NCBI GenBank assembly: GCA_010093705.1
Contig: MU006095.1
Location: forward strand, 810,315 to 874,314
Direction: 5' to 3'
DNA length: 64,000 nucleotides
Source of the DNA: Patellaria atrata CBS 101060
Taxonomy: Eukaryota; Ascomycota; Dothideomycetes; Patellariales; Patellariaceae
Shown here piece by piece: positions 21,779 through 35,094 of this stretch. Below the pieces are notes generated by a model, which saw only the letters and a list, made by a program, of their open reading frames with translations, searched no databases and had not been told where the DNA came from. How positions within the stretch are numbered: position 1 is the stretch's first letter; every line of letters begins with the position of its first letter. The translations under genes were made by a program, and so were the position numbers.

Positions 21779-24140
21779 ATGGCAACTGCGACACAACTCA
21801 TGCCTTCGCCAGGGCTGCAGAGCGCGTTTTCGCCGTACACAGATTCCCCCGCGTCTCCAGCCCCCTTTCCTTTCCCGCATTCGAATCGGTGAGCAAGGTG
21901 GTACACTTGGGAACTTTCTCCGACTAACCTGATCTATAAGAAATTCCGGACCATCTGATTCGTTGCTACATCCGCCCAAATCCCCCTATCCGGTGGTAGA
22001 GCCTTCTCCGGTTGATAGTAATGGAACGGAAATAGAAGATGTAGAACAAGAAGATGAAGATGAAGGAGACATCAGGTCACCCTTAGATATAGATATCAAT
22101 AGCCCTGCCAGTCAGACCAGTCAGAGCAGCCACAAAAGCCTGGACATGGTACGCTCACACTTTACATTATGCGCCTTCTATACCTGGCGCTTATAGGGTC
22201 TATACTAATATTTTATAAAGCTTGCGAGACTGGACACCTCTATACCGGCACGATCACGAGCAGACTCTGATGAGGCTCCGCAGTCTGTCATCCATGCTCC
22301 TTCGGGGTTTAAACAATTTGTTGGTCATATCCTTCACCAACTTGTGGCCCCTAATACTGACCTTGATAGGACTCTAAAAAGGCGCCCCAACTTAAGAAGG
22401 GTCTGTCGACATCCCCTACTGATCGGATGGATAACAGCGTAGTGTCCCCAGTCACTCCGGAAAGCAATATGATCCCTGACGAAAAGGTTGGTTGCTTGGA
22501 TTACAACTGACACATATCAACTGACAATGTATTGTAGCGTTCGTCTGGTGGATTTGAACCGTCTCCAATCAACACTCAGGTTCCGAAGGCCGGCGACCGA
22601 GCTACCCCCCGAGCCCAGACCCGACAAGAAGCCGAAGAGGAATGGAAGAGGAGAAGTCGAGCGAGCACAAGCTTGGAGGGTATGCTATATGGTCTTGCTG
22701 ATCGATCCGTAATATGCTAACACTCCTCTAGATATTGCAGAGCTTGATGATATCGACCGCGTAGAAGAAACAGAACTCGAAGACAACAATGACGATCGGC
22801 TAACCACTCAAACATTAGAGAACTTCGACACATCAGCCCAGGAAGTAGCCGCCCTTCAAACTGCTCTAACAGAATGCTGGACCCTTTGCAATACGCTAGC
22901 TAATCTTAGTTCTACACACCGGGAGCGGATTTTCAACTATCATGGAAAGACCAATGTCCAAGAGTCAGCTTGGCGAAGCTGCTGGAGGCTATGCCAAAGT
23001 CTATACGAAAGTAGAAACGAAGATCACTCGACTCAAGTGAAACCGACGTTGGAGATGTGCCGAGAATTCTGTCAATCACTCTTTGAAGCACGAAGTAAAG
23101 GCGACGAAATATCTGACTCCGTTCTCCGGGTCAGTTTTGAGCTCAACAATCATCTATATAATACACAGGACCGGAATCTCCCGGAGGCTTTCCGAGAAAG
23201 AACCCTCGATTTCTACCTAACGCTTTGCCACAGGTTGATGAAACAAAGGACTTCCCTTCCGCAAGAGACAGATTCACTACTTCGAGCATGTTGGTCTTTA
23301 GCAGAAATGCTTTTCAGCCTCCGTCAAAATAAGCGTGATGGGAAACCGGCGGATGAGGAACTTCTTGGATCCGCAGTGCAAGCCTGCTGGGAACTTTGTG
23401 ACCTATTCCGAGAAGGTTGGACCCAAATTCGACCAGATAGGGGCACACCACGACCGAGTCAATCGACGTTTTCCTCATCATACACGTCTCCTTTCGGCTC
23501 CCACATGACCCCATCTGAGCGTTCATCATCTCAAACCGAGAGCTACCACAGTGCTCCATCGATTCCCCCTGAAACGCCGACTACCATCTTCGACGATTCG
23601 ACCAGTGTAGGAGACCTGTCACCTGATGAACCGAATGTACCAAATATTCTCGTCTTAGGTCCGGAGAATAGCTCGACGAGGACACATAACCGATGGTCGT
23701 CAGCTGCGTCTACCTTGTCCGGGTATTCCGAATCTTCCCAACGTACATCCTCCACAGCAACTGCTGGCCGCGAAGACTCTCGGACCGTCGCAGTAAAAGG
23801 CCTCATCCTCAAAGCTGCCCAAAACGCCGGCTTTACCCGTAACTCTGGTAATCCTCTCGCGACGTTTGTCAAAGCCCTTCCATCGAATTCGTTCGGCACG
23901 CTACCCTGGCAGGTAAAACTTTTGGAAAATTACAGGAAGCTAGTGCTCTCGGATCCGACACTACGAGGTTCTCCAACCAACCTGCCGTCACGGAGGTTTT
24001 CTGCGGTTGATGTGGCGAGAGGTGTACAACAGATCGGACGGAGCGAGCAGCTTTCTTGGTTGAGAGATTTGTATAGGAATGTCTTTGGGTTCTTGCCGGA
24101 GGACTCGCCACAGAGGAAGAACGTTACTATTCAGACATAA
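21779..24140 (+). CDS. Conserved fungal protein, probably DUF7624-type
   Basis: Six exons, 21779-21888, 21941-22148, 22221-22319, 22370-22486, 22538-22679 and 22732-24140, encode 694 residues. All five introns are 50-72 bp with clear donors and acceptors, and the phases agree. The N-terminal third is disordered and acidic (VEQEDEDEGDIR), with many SP sites. From about residue 250 an alpha-helical domain has repeated W/C-containing helices: AALQTALTECWTLCNTLANL, WRSCWRLCQSLYES, MCREFCQSLFEARSKGD, LLRACWSLAEMLFSLRQ and AVQACWELCDLF. The C-terminal part is serine/threonine-rich and ends with a second conserved block (GTLPWQVKLLENYRKLV ... LRDLYRNVFGF). I associate this architecture with a widespread filamentous-fungal family of unknown function. 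The family number is from memory and should be treated as tentative. No catalytic motif or signal peptide is visible, and a cytosolic or nuclear scaffold role is only inference. Confidence 0.8.
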
Positions 24141-25505
24141 TCCGAATCCAAAGTAACAAAGTCCTTGAATATACCCATGATATTTTACGTATTTCACTAA
24201 CCTTCCGTTTCAATTTACCATCTACCACACACGCATCATTTACACCATTTAATACACCATTTTTCACCATCAGAAGTAATCACCAGCTGAATATACTTCG
24301 ACGACCTTGCAACTCATTGTCTTTTCCTTTGAAGTAACATGGGTCGTTTGCGCTGGATTCCATTGCGTCTTTACATCTTCGACAGTTTGCTAGATACCCT
24401 TTCCACTCGCTCTACTCTTGCATTTTTGTCATTTCCTCGATCCTCGCCCCAATCATCTCATTTCATTTGTCTCATTTCTGTTTATTTGCCTTTTCGGACG
24501 GGGGCAATGGGAGGTGGTACTCTGAGCGAAATCTGTCTATAAGCGTGGAGGGGAATAGAAAGTCGTCATTGGGGTTGGTGGTTGGATTTCCCTTTGCTTT
24601 ATTAAACCTTATCATACGCTGCCGATATCTTTTCGTGTTTTTAATTTGTGTTTGATGGGTCGATGGGGCTCCGCAGGGCGTTTTTGGTGAGAATCTTGAA
24701 CCCTTATGTGTTTTGCGGTATCTTCACGACTATACTTATCCCACTTTTATTAAATATTCGATTGACTGGTTTTCATGGCTGGTGTGGTACACGGTAGTCT
24801 GGTAGGGCAGAGAATGCTTGATAGAGGAGAGCGAATATACCTTGCTTCTTTCTACTTGCTCATCCCCCGTCTGTGATCTTACTCTCTCATTTCTCTGCTT
24901 CGTGTGACGTTCGTGCTTCGAATATTTCCTACCGTCATCTTACTCACTCAAGCCCCGCCAGCTCTGCGCGATGTCAGACGCCCTTGGCCATTCAAGTACG
25001 GGAGTCCCCCGGCGTTGCCAGCCGTTAGTATCAGCTCCACATCGCCGTAGGCTGTACATTTACTTTAGAGACATCTTTATTCGTTATACGGAGTCTGGAG
25101 TTTGGACCGCGCCCGGGGTTTAGATACTACAGCGTGTACGAGTATACCAAGGGTAGAGTGTGCGGGAGCGGGAGGTGGCATTGAAGATTTCAAGACAATG
25201 ACCGGCGAGCCGTGCGATACTGACAGGAGATAAAAGAATGGCGTGTACTTAAGCTGCACAAGGGGATTGAAAAAGGGGGGGTAGGAGTACAGTAGAGAAA
25301 GGAGACGCGATTCTCATTTACCATTTGATTGTTTAGATCCTGCTGAACATGCAAAAGTAAGGGTCCCAAAACCCCCCAACGCACCGTATATGCATAACAT
25401 AGTAGGTAAACAGCAACTAGATCTCATCACCAGACACGAACCCCCTTCCCCTTTTTACCCCCTTGCCCCTTCTCCCTTCTCCAATCCCCCATCACGCCCC
25501 CCCCA
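24141..25505. other. Intergenic stretch between convergent genes
   Basis: These 1.4 kb lie between the 3' ends of two genes. They probably hold both 3' untranslated regions. Open frames are short and T- or C-rich; no gene, repeat or element is apparent. Confidence 0.5.
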
Positions 25506-27174
25506 CTACCGCGTATACTCTCTCTGCAAAAGCCTCCCAATAGTAGTAAGCTGAATATTGCTCGTACCCTCATAAATCGCCCCGATCTTGCTATCGCGCC
25601 AATACTTCTCCGCGAGCCCTTCCCTCACGAATCCCATGCCGCCCATCCACTCGACCGCCTGCCCTGACACCTGACCCGCGACCTGGCTCGCGAAGAGCTT
25701 GGCCATGGCGGCGTCCTGGACGAAGTCCTGCCCGGCTTCCTTCTTGCGCGCGGCGTTGTAGACGAGGGCGCGCGCGGCTTGGAGGTGCGTCCAGGCTTGG
25801 GCGAGCTGGTGCTGCATCGATTGGAAGGAGCCGATCTTTTGGCCGAATTGGGAGCGGTCGTTGAAGCAGTAGCTGGATTTTTAGTTTTTGCGTTTGGATT
25901 TTCTGTGTTTTTTTGGGTTGTGGTGGAACGGGGCGGGGTTTGGAAAAAAGGGGTATTAAACTGGATAGGGGTAATTGGATATGAGGGACTTACTTGGCCG
26001 CATTCTCCCACGCGCCCCACGCCAACCCTGTCATCTGCGCCGCGATTCCAATTCTGCCCTCGTTCAGGAGGCCAATCGCATACTTATACCCCTGGCCCTC
26101 CTCACCGAGCAGATTCTCCTTCGGGATCTCCACATCATCGAAAGTAATTACGCAGGTAGAGCTCGCCTTGATGCCGAGTTTCTTCTCCTTCTTCGCGATT
26201 TCGAAACCTGGGGTCCCCTTTTCGAGGATGAAGGCCGTAATCCCTTTGTAACCCTTTGAGGGGTCCAGGTTGGCGAAGACTATGAAGAAACCAGCTTCCA
26301 TGCTATTGGTTATCCACATCTTTGAGCCGTTGAGTTTGTAGCCGGAGTCCGTCTTTACGGCTTTTGTTGCTAGAGCGAAAGCATCTGAGCCAGATACAGG
26401 CTCGGAGAGGCAGAAGGATCCTGTGAGAAGGAGTTTAGTATTCGTTCATCTGACGAATTGCACCTAGTTCTTCGTCCTGGGGGGACCAGTTGCAAAGATA
26501 TGATCATAGTAGTAGATGGAATTGACTCACCAACGGTATCCGTCGCTAACCTCGGTAACCACTTCTTCTTAATCGCCTCACTCCCATATTTCAACACCGC
26601 CGTATTGACCAGCGTATTATGCACATCGCACATAACGCTCACACTCGGGTCCACTCTTGCCAGTTCCTCAATCGCCACAATCGCCGCTGTGAAGTTCATC
26701 CCGGCACCTCCGTACTCTTCTGGGATCTCAATTCCCATGAGCCCCTGCTCGAACATGTGCTCGACGATCGCGGGGTCCATTTTCTCGGTTTCATCCATTT
26801 CGCGGACTTTGGGGAGGATAACCTCGTTCGCGAATTTGGAGACGGAGTCTGCCATCAGGGCTTCGATTTCGGAGCGGTGGGAGATTGGGGTTGGTGGGAT
26901 GTCGGTGAGGTCCAGGGGCTCACCCTTTGTGACGCTGAGGTAAGGGCGGGTGGTGGAGAGGTATCGTGAGCTGTTGCGTAGGGGTTTCAATTAGCAGCTA
27001 TCTTCCCGTCCGACATTCTTTCAAAGCCTGAACAGCTCATAGAGACGTAAGAGTTCCATGACCGACTTACTGAGGAACGTTGTATCTCCGTCTCGTAGCT
27101 CTTAATGCGGGAGATCTCGAGCTAGAGGTAGCAACACGTGCTAGAGGACGTAAAGTCTTTGATATCGAAGCCAT
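25506..27174 (-). CDS. Mitochondrial short/branched-chain acyl-CoA dehydrogenase
   Basis: Four exons on the minus strand, 27174-27071, 26970-26531, 26420-25994 and 25872-25506, encode 445 residues. Introns are 100, 110 and 121 bp. The first exon, starting at the ATG at 27174, supplies an Arg/Ser-rich, acid-poor presequence ([14 protein letters not shown]...) expected to target mitochondria. Family landmarks in order: [36 protein letters not shown] (FAD and acyl-CoA contact region), [27 protein letters not shown] and IYEGTSNIQ. The Glu of the last motif (about residue 425) is the usual catalytic base. The enzyme would oxidise short or 2-methyl-branched acyl-CoA to the enoyl-CoA in beta-oxidation or isoleucine catabolism, passing electrons to ETF. 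The length matches the family. The exact chain-length preference cannot be told from sequence. Confidence 0.93.
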
Positions 27175-29025
27175 AATTGCGCAGTATGTGGATGAGGATT
27201 CGGAATACACAGCGAGTATACAAAAAGGCGAAATCAATACCAGCAACAGTAGTTGACGTTCGTGACTGTAGATATCCGGTTAACCTCGGCCTAACCCGCC
27301 TCCTTGGCCTTCCGTCTTCTCCACGGGTCAACATTTCAGCGAGCGGTGTAGTCAAACTCAAGACTTCAAGGCACGTGATGTTAGAATTTAGTGCATCTTT
27401 ACGGTTCCAAGCCATCCCAAAAGCTCCCTAACATTTAGCACATGAACCATCCAAAAATCACCTCCTTGATCCTCATTAGAGTCCTCACGAACCGCTCCGC
27501 TACCTTATTAGTTCCAAGGTCAGTTGAGGACAGCCTGACTCGGACTGAAACCGAATTAGCGGTTCTGAACTCCACCCTTTCCGTGCCTCTCTGAGCTACT
27601 ATATCATACCGTGAGTCCACTTTACGACATGACGGTAGCAAAAATCCCAACATCAAACCTACCTTTGTAACGGTGAAATAAACAAGCGACCTAACCAATC
27701 TGCTCCCATCCCTAGAACCTCGAATGTAAGTATAAGGTTGCTTTAGCTTCTAACATACTTTCACCCCCTCCTTTGCCCTAATCCTTTACCGGCGCATCAG
27801 GCCCATTTGTATACGGAGTACGATCTCGGCTAAACTCTAAATATTCTACGATGTCCACGAGGTTGCCGCGACACGCGTATGTGGCTTCCTGTGCGGCAGA
27901 TCTGGTATTTGCCTGATTGGAGCTGAGATGATTCCGGTGTGCGGCGTGGGGCGCCTTGGAGGATTTTTTTAAGAGTATATTTTTTGAGGCGTTGGGACAT
28001 CGGATGAAGAGCTTAATCAAGCTGGATCTTGAACTGTTAGCGCAACATTTGGGAAGTCTGACAATGCTTGAGAGATTTGATAGTGCTCGGGATTGAGCTA
28101 AGGATCTTTCGGTTTGTAATATGTTAGAATAGTGGGCTTAGCAGCGGTGATAATCATGTTAGACGCGGAGACCTAAATAGGTGAAGCTGAAGGTGTTGAT
28201 TGCAGTCGCTATAGAAATCCAAACTCGAAGCCGAAAACGCGTAGTGGAGTATGAAACAGAAATCTGAAGAAATGCACCATTTTCAAGTTATGTGAATATA
28301 CCGAAACATAAACCTATCAAGAGGCTCTGTGCATATGATGCTTCCATTAAAATCGAATTTGAGCGCCACAAGGTGTCATCACCAAAATGCCCCTGCTGGA
28401 TTCAATGCAAATTCCACCTCTTCGATCCATCCAACGACTCCATATGAATAATGATCTTGACGGTCCGTAAACGCCTTTGTACAGATAAAGGTAAGGACCC
28501 TATTTGATTTTTCAAAACCCGCTCATCAACGAAGAAGACAAAAGAAAGGAAATCAGAACATGTCCCGCTTTTGCTCGACACCATGTGGGGGATATAGGCA
28601 GGAACAGTACATGCTCCTACTCTCGATGCCGTCGAATATGAGAAAGTAATCGAAGCAAAGGTCTTAATAAGTCCGCCGGGGATATCATGCGGTGAAGTGC
28701 TGGAGCAAAGCTGAATAGATCTCAGAAAGCCAACCAGGGATCATCTGCTACAACACAGTATCAACACGAGGCCAATGAGAAAAGAGTTCTATATATTGGG
28801 TTGGACGGAGTAAGAGTCCCCCTACTCTCTCTGTCGAACGAGGCACATGGTTCCATGTTTCGACTTGGTTCCTAGCGGCGCGGGGCGAAATATGGGTGAT
28901 ACTTGGAATTCGCGTGGACGCGGGCAATGGATGGTTTCATATCTAGCTTCCATCCGACCTTTATGCAGGTTCATATTAGATATTATAAGGTACAGTGTCG
29001 TTACGTTCGTTCAAACTTAGGTTCA
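27175..29025. other. Intergenic stretch with one small possible coding tail
   Basis: No gene is supported in these 1.85 kb. The most protein-like piece is a minus-strand frame ending at 27778 (upper limit near 28020). Its last 40 residues look structured (ATYACRGNLVDIVEYLEFSR ... DAPVKD), but no start or upstream exon could be assigned. The remainder, including poly-T patches near 27965-27980, shows nothing recognisable. Confidence 0.35.
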
Positions 29026-30457
29026 TCATTGTTGTGGCCGTCTAGCGGTCCAGATATGTCTACCAAGATTAGTCTCCGTCTTTCTATTCGGGTGCGACCA
29101 GCAAACTTACATATTGTTGTATGCGTGTACTTTCTTTGAGCAAATCACACTGCGCACCTGGTTGACTAGGGGCCGAACATGCTGGTCTGCATCCCAACGG
29201 TTCACCCTAGTTAAAGGTGCTAAGCTTAGAGCTTCCAAACCCTCAGTTATGCCCAAGTTGTACCACCGGCCAATTTCTTTCTGATGTGGATCCGCAGGCC
29301 AGGCATTGTAGGGAGCGCGAATGATTGTCTCTTGAATGTCAATGAAGCCTGCAGCCGAGAGCATTGCTCGAGTATTATGCTGGTACGCGATTGGTCGAGC
29401 GACACGAGCGGTGGCATCCGCCAGGTAATGATACCATTGAAGTAGCGGTGAGTCGGGCAGTAACGTCCCATCATCGCAACGAGGTTCAAGATCGATTTCC
29501 ACTTGCTCCACGTAGCCATATCCCGGCTTAAGATGTCTGAGAAAAAGATGAACGTCAGTAAGTCGTGGCCATGCATAAGCGGGTGGTTTGGATCATGTCC
29601 GCGGGTAAGGCATACGTGAAGATCTTTTGATATAGTTCCGGCCAGCTGGATACGCTTCCGCTTCCCATTCGTAGATGGATTAGATCCCACGAATCCTCTC
29701 CAAGCGACCAGATTCCTTCGTAATCGCGGTGAACTCGAAACCGCAAATTCGGAGGAATTCTACAAACCATTAGAAAAGAGAAAAAATTGCCTTGGGACCG
29801 CACACTCACTTTTCAGGTTGAATATTTACGAGATCTAGGCCCAGAACCTTTGAAAGTGTGAGTTAGTTTGTCAATCGTGAAATACGAATTCTGGATTGGA
29901 ATCTCTTGGGTGCTTTGCTAACCTCCGCATGTGGATATTTACTGTGTGGAAGTACGAATTAGCAACTCTCTTCCAAATTTTACGCTCAAAGGACGAATGC
30001 AACGCGAGAACTCACTCTGCCATATCAATCGCCCAGATTCCAGTACCACAGCCCAAATCGAGAATACGAGGGTTCTCATATGCTGAAGGATTTATGGGTG
30101 CTTGATGCAAAATATCTCTGCGCGCGACGAGGAAGAGTTTGTGGTACATGTCCATACGGTCTTTCTCCGCCTACGTAGCGAGCTGGGTTAGGATGGCATT
30201 CGTGCGAATTGATTGGCGGTGCAGTATTCTCTTACCTCGTCGCACGGATATTGGTAAATTCCCTTTCTGAAGCCATGATACAATCGGCCATTCTCGTGAT
30301 AGTTCTGGGGAGAGGCAACTGACTGACTAAATTTCGCAAGCCCGTCAGCATCCATCTCTCTGATTTTTTTGGGTTTCTCGGTCTTAGGGGCTTTGTGCCC
30401 GCAAGAGCCCGAATTTCGGAATGAGTGCGCTTACCCGTTCGTCGCCATTGTAACCAT
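29026..30457 (-). CDS. LaeA-like SAM-dependent methyltransferase
   Basis: Eight exons on the minus strand: 30457-30435, 30359-30236, 30170-30016, 29941-29923, 29847-29810, 29759-29616, 29536-29111 and 29059-29026, giving 320 residues. The fourth exon is only 19 nt. All phases agree, and the last exon adds [10 protein letters not shown], which restores the usual C-terminus of the family ([14 protein letters not shown]). Landmarks: [20 protein letters not shown] near the N-terminus, the SAM-binding motif [13 protein letters not shown] at about residues 86-97, [45 protein letters not shown], and [14 protein letters not shown]. It belongs to the fungal LaeA-like methyltransferases, some of which control secondary metabolism and development. 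Family members are numerous, so this is not necessarily the LaeA orthologue. The ATG at 30457 gives [14 protein letters not shown]; starting at the internal ATG at 30355 would shorten the protein by nine residues. Confidence 0.88.
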
Positions 30458-32759
30458 TGGAGGCGATTATCTTTTTGTAGGTTGACGGATTGGAAGAGTG
30501 GAAAGGTTGTGAAGGGGGAGAATGTGAAAGAGGAGAGGGTGTTACAAGAATAAAAGTGTGGGCGGATGATAGATCATGGGACGGGGCCTGCAGGAAATGG
30601 AAATGGGAATGGGAAAGGTGAACGTGTGCTTGGATATATTACCGGGGGGCAGGAGGGGTGGGTTTTGATTTCTAAATGCCTGCACCGCTACTGCCCTGAG
30701 CGCTGTGAACGGGGCAGACCCACGGCAGCTTCGACCCAGAACGAAAGCCAAAATGGAAGTGACCCTGCGCGACCAGCGGCGGCGGGATGCAAAGCACTTT
30801 GAAGCAGGGTAACAGGGTTGGATTTCTTTTAGGGGAGAGAGGGGTGTTTTCGCTCGAGCAAGGGTACGGAGTAGAGGGTAAAAGATTTTTGTGTTATAAA
30901 TTGAAGGGATGAGTAGAGAGTGCTGGGCTGTTTGGCTTGCCGCAAGCTAAACGGCTCCTCTACCTGTTTGTCGGTGCCGCCGGATTTTACTGGAAAGTTA
31001 GTGTAATCGCTGAATTGCTTGAAGGTAAAGGTAATCTATGCTGAAAGGTGAGGCGAGACGAGACGGAAAATAAAGTATAGGTACAACACGTTGTAGAGCG
31101 TAGCGGGAACACCAACAAAATCGAAAGATTGAAGCAAAGAATATATCTTTTCCTTTTCCAGGGTTTTGTGTGGTATTTAGAGTACCACATCATTCACGGC
31201 CATGAAAAGAGCGACACAAGGCCCGGCATTTGGAACAGGTCTCTGCCCAGCTCATGGATGCTCCAATGTTCGGCGCTGACGCCCGTTCTTTGACGCTGGC
31301 GTCCTCTTTTAGAGGCGTTATTTTGGGCCTCTTTCTCGGGTATGTGTATGACCTGGATTTTATTTTGCATCGCAATCGACTCTAGTCACTCCATCGTGAG
31401 CTTTTTTTTTTTTCATCTGCACCTCTGCCACTGTTGCAGGTTGAAAGTTGTGGCTGGCAGAAAAGGGCACCAAGGTATCAAGCACGCGCATAAGGACTTT
31501 TGTAAAAGAAGACTAAAAGAAGCATCCCGGACAGATGAGAACAGAAATGCTCGTTCATGCCGCGCTGCTTCGGAGGCCCTGCCCGCTTGTCTTGCCTCGC
31601 TCATCGGTCACTGTCCTGTTGTCGCTCATCGCTCGTCACCATTATTACCTTCTTTGCACATTCGCGCGCCATAACTTAAATTATACAACGCCGCGGACAG
31701 ACGTCCGGATTTGGTTGTGATTGATCCCCATGTCTCTCGTTGGGAGCCGGCCAAAGTAGGTTTCGGGCAAGGTGACCCGAGGGTACGCCAGTCCGTAACT
31801 TTGGCACAACCCGTACGAAGTTACTGGCTTGCTGAGGTGTCCCGTGTCTGCAGACGGGTATGATTGCTGTTCCGCGACGGATGATGCGCCTCATCCATAT
31901 TTTGGTGTTTTCCTTCTGTCGAAAACTGGAAGCGTACCATTCTTTTTCCATCTTTCCCAACACCTCTTTGTGGGTATATATTATGGATGATAGACTAATA
32001 GTAGACGGCGACGTGCGGAGAAGGCGTTCATAGGGTGACGAGCGAACGGAGCTGGAGTACCGTAGTTCAGCAGTAGTTTGGACACTTGAGAATTTGCTAG
32101 AACACTTTGGTTGTGGTAGCTGTTAGTGGTAAGGTATTGTCTGCGGTAGTCAATCACACTTGAGGTGGTCAGTTAGGCCGTCGGGGCTGCCAAATAATAA
32201 ATTAGAACAGTTTTTCATGCCCGATATCACTTCTCGATCTAAAAGATGAAGTATTCCATGCAATGATACTATTAACCATCTCAAATCAAAAGCTGTGCTA
32301 TCTCCTGCTGTCTAATATGACCGGTATCTCATCATAGCCTTCACCGTCCTTAGTACTTTCTTGTTTGTATCTCTTCAATGTCCAGGATTCTGAGCGACTG
32401 AGGGTAGTGGGCGTCGACGGAGTGCTCGTAAAGCGGTCACCACTGACCCTTAGTGTGACCCATCAGCCAGTCTGTCGGGATGGCAAGTCGAGCTTCCTGG
32501 AGTGAACGTCGTATCTGTTTGGAGCATATTAAATGCCCCATCTCGGCCAAGATTCGCTTTACTTATACCGGTTAGGCGCAACAACGCATTCCGGAAACGC
32601 TACCTTCTTGAGCACGGGCTTGGTTGAGAACTCTAGAACTATCATAGTTAGATGAGAAAGGTTAGATACCTTATTTCAGACAACTAATTTTGCTCTCATC
32701 ATTTCTCTCACACGCTGAAACGCGTTAATCCTTAAGGTATCCTTTGTGGTCTAACGTGT

Positions 32760-32911
32760 CTTCTGAGTTCATATTCCTTACGCTTATGCAAGACCAATGT
32801 TGGATTAAGCATAGAAGCTCAACCCGCTTTAGCGCGTACCTATTCTTGGTTACAAACCAAGCCCAACTGAACATTAGTTCTGCATAAGCGTAAGAAATAT
32901 ATACTCAGAAG
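32760..32911. mobile_element. Foldback/MITE-like element with 42-bp terminal inverted repeats
   Basis: The left arm 32760-32801 and right arm 32870-32911 are inverted copies matching at 36 of 42 positions by my count. Both start CTTCTGAGT when read inward and share an uninterrupted TTACGCTTATGCA core. The 68-bp centre contains a further perfect hairpin (CTTGGTT, 3-nt loop, AACCAAG). There is no coding capacity. The structure fits a non-autonomous DNA transposon. A target-site duplication is not clear; only a GT is shared at the two outer edges. The superfamily is undetermined. Confidence 0.7.
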
Positions 32912-35094
32912 GTACCGTACAGAGAAGGTACGGTAGCGGTACAGTATCCCGAGCTATCTGTTCCATTTCCGTCGGTTTCGCACACAACCTAAACAAGAAA
33001 CATGCCAGATACCCTACCTTGAACTGTTCTCCCGGCTATTGACGGCAATTTATATCACCAACATAGGAACAATTATGCATCTTGAGTAACATTCTCTAGT
33101 TCTAATACTGGTGGTAAACTGCCAAGCGGCAGCTCTAGTATTTTATGGATTAGGTCCGATCCTCATACGCTCAAGTCCTGTGCTCATCCTTACTAAACGA
33201 GACCGGGTAGCAATGTACTGTAGTGAGCATCAGGTCCCTTAAATCCTGCCCGAGTCGCAGGACTACCAGTCTCCTGGATTGAAAGCATCCTTCGAAGGAC
33301 CACACGATCTTCATCAGCTGAAGCATCTCTATCCGGATTCAATTACATTTCGGGAGCGATTACTTGACCGAACTAAAGGAACTGCTCAGGATCCTCTACC
33401 TAACGCGTACCAATTATGCCCAGTACGTAAAAGTTGATGACACAAAATCGCAAGGTTACTCCTTACCGCTCCGCATGCACAACGCTGATGTAGACAAGTC
33501 CAGAGTCCCATGATGTCTCCCAGTCAATTTTCTCTGTAACAGATTGGATCTTGAAACGTTGCACGAAGGCTACATAGCATCTACCGTTTACCCGGACATG
33601 CGGTGGTCTGATCCGGGGAATTTAATTCATTGCTCACTGCAGCTGCAAGATGCCGAGAACGTGCTGTAGTGCCGCACAATCTGCAAATTCAAAAAGACTT
33701 AGAGCCATGTGCTACGCTTCGAGTGCTGTGAAGTAGGTACGGGTTCTGCAAAAAGGGGCGCCGCTCGTCATTGCCTTAGCCCGAGACGGGCGGTTTCCCG
33801 TCTCAAACGTGTTGCTACACCGCAGCGAATGCAATGTCAGAATCAAAGGCAAAAGCAGGATCATTGCATGCGGGCTCATGAAACCATGACGGAGGGCAAC
33901 AATTCGATCGGAGATGTTGTGAGCTCTGCAGCAGGAGAGTTCTGACACCATCGGGTCTTCCGTCATAGGTCTCGCACACTTGAACGGTCTGAGGCATTTT
34001 CCGACCCGGTAATCTGGTCGGGAACCAGATCTATGGGTGACAGGAGCGGACAAGGCGCAAGCGAAGCAAATGAATCTCCAACATTGGCTGATCTGCCGTA
34101 TGGATGAGACCTCTATCCCGCGCTATTACTCGCCTCCGTCAGGGGGGCATTCTCCATTTGTCTTATGACTGGCAGCAACGCCATCTCCGCAGCTTTGAAA
34201 ACATACTTTCCATTATTGTACGAATGTCGGCGTTTGTTGCCCCAAGCTGGAGTAACTCATATTGTATGAAAGCTGACATGCTCCCTTGGCGAGAAAGCGG
34301 TAAGGAGAGCCACTTTTCCTAATATAGCAAAGTAGGTATTCCGTACTTAGGCCGAAGTTGGGAAACGACACAATTATAGTTCAAGCAAACATGAGATCTG
34401 GATTGTGGGTAGTTATGAGTCTACGACGCATAAGGCTTGCATATGGAGTTTCGAAGACCTTAGCACAAGCCACGAGGTTACTTCAGATGACAGGTTTGCG
34501 ATAGTAAATTCGGAATGGATTAATTTAATCCCTATTGTTTAGCGGTAATGTATTACTCCATAATGTCGATACCATAATTTTTGCGGCGCTAACTTCGTTC
34601 ATTAATATCATTACATACATACACAAAGAAGCTGATCTAAAGGGCTAGGCGACCAACTAAACTTTCAAATGGACTTGAAAGCTAAATTTAGATAGTAAAT
34701 TCACCGAACATCTCTCGAACGATAAATAGCAAATGCTAAAAGTCGGTGTTCTAGTGCCAGTTACTGACAAATAAAGTACGCGGGTTTATTAGAGATACGC
34801 TCTACTGCCAAGATTATGCACAAGATGTGAGAGATACCACCTCATGACAGTTGTCGATCGTGGTGATTCGAGTTGAAGATCCTGAGCACATCAAGAATCG
34901 GTCGCGAGTTCGATGTGATGTTCGGTGCAGAATGACTACTGCACCGTACTGCTGGCAGTACTGCATTGTGATTCGATTTGCATGATGGTGAGCCATTCAT
35001 CGCTTGCTGAAGCCAAAGTCAATTTTTGGTTTTCTGGAGCTTACAAGGGCCTTGTGGCCTTGTGCCGCTGGGGAAGACGCATCGGGCGAAGCTT

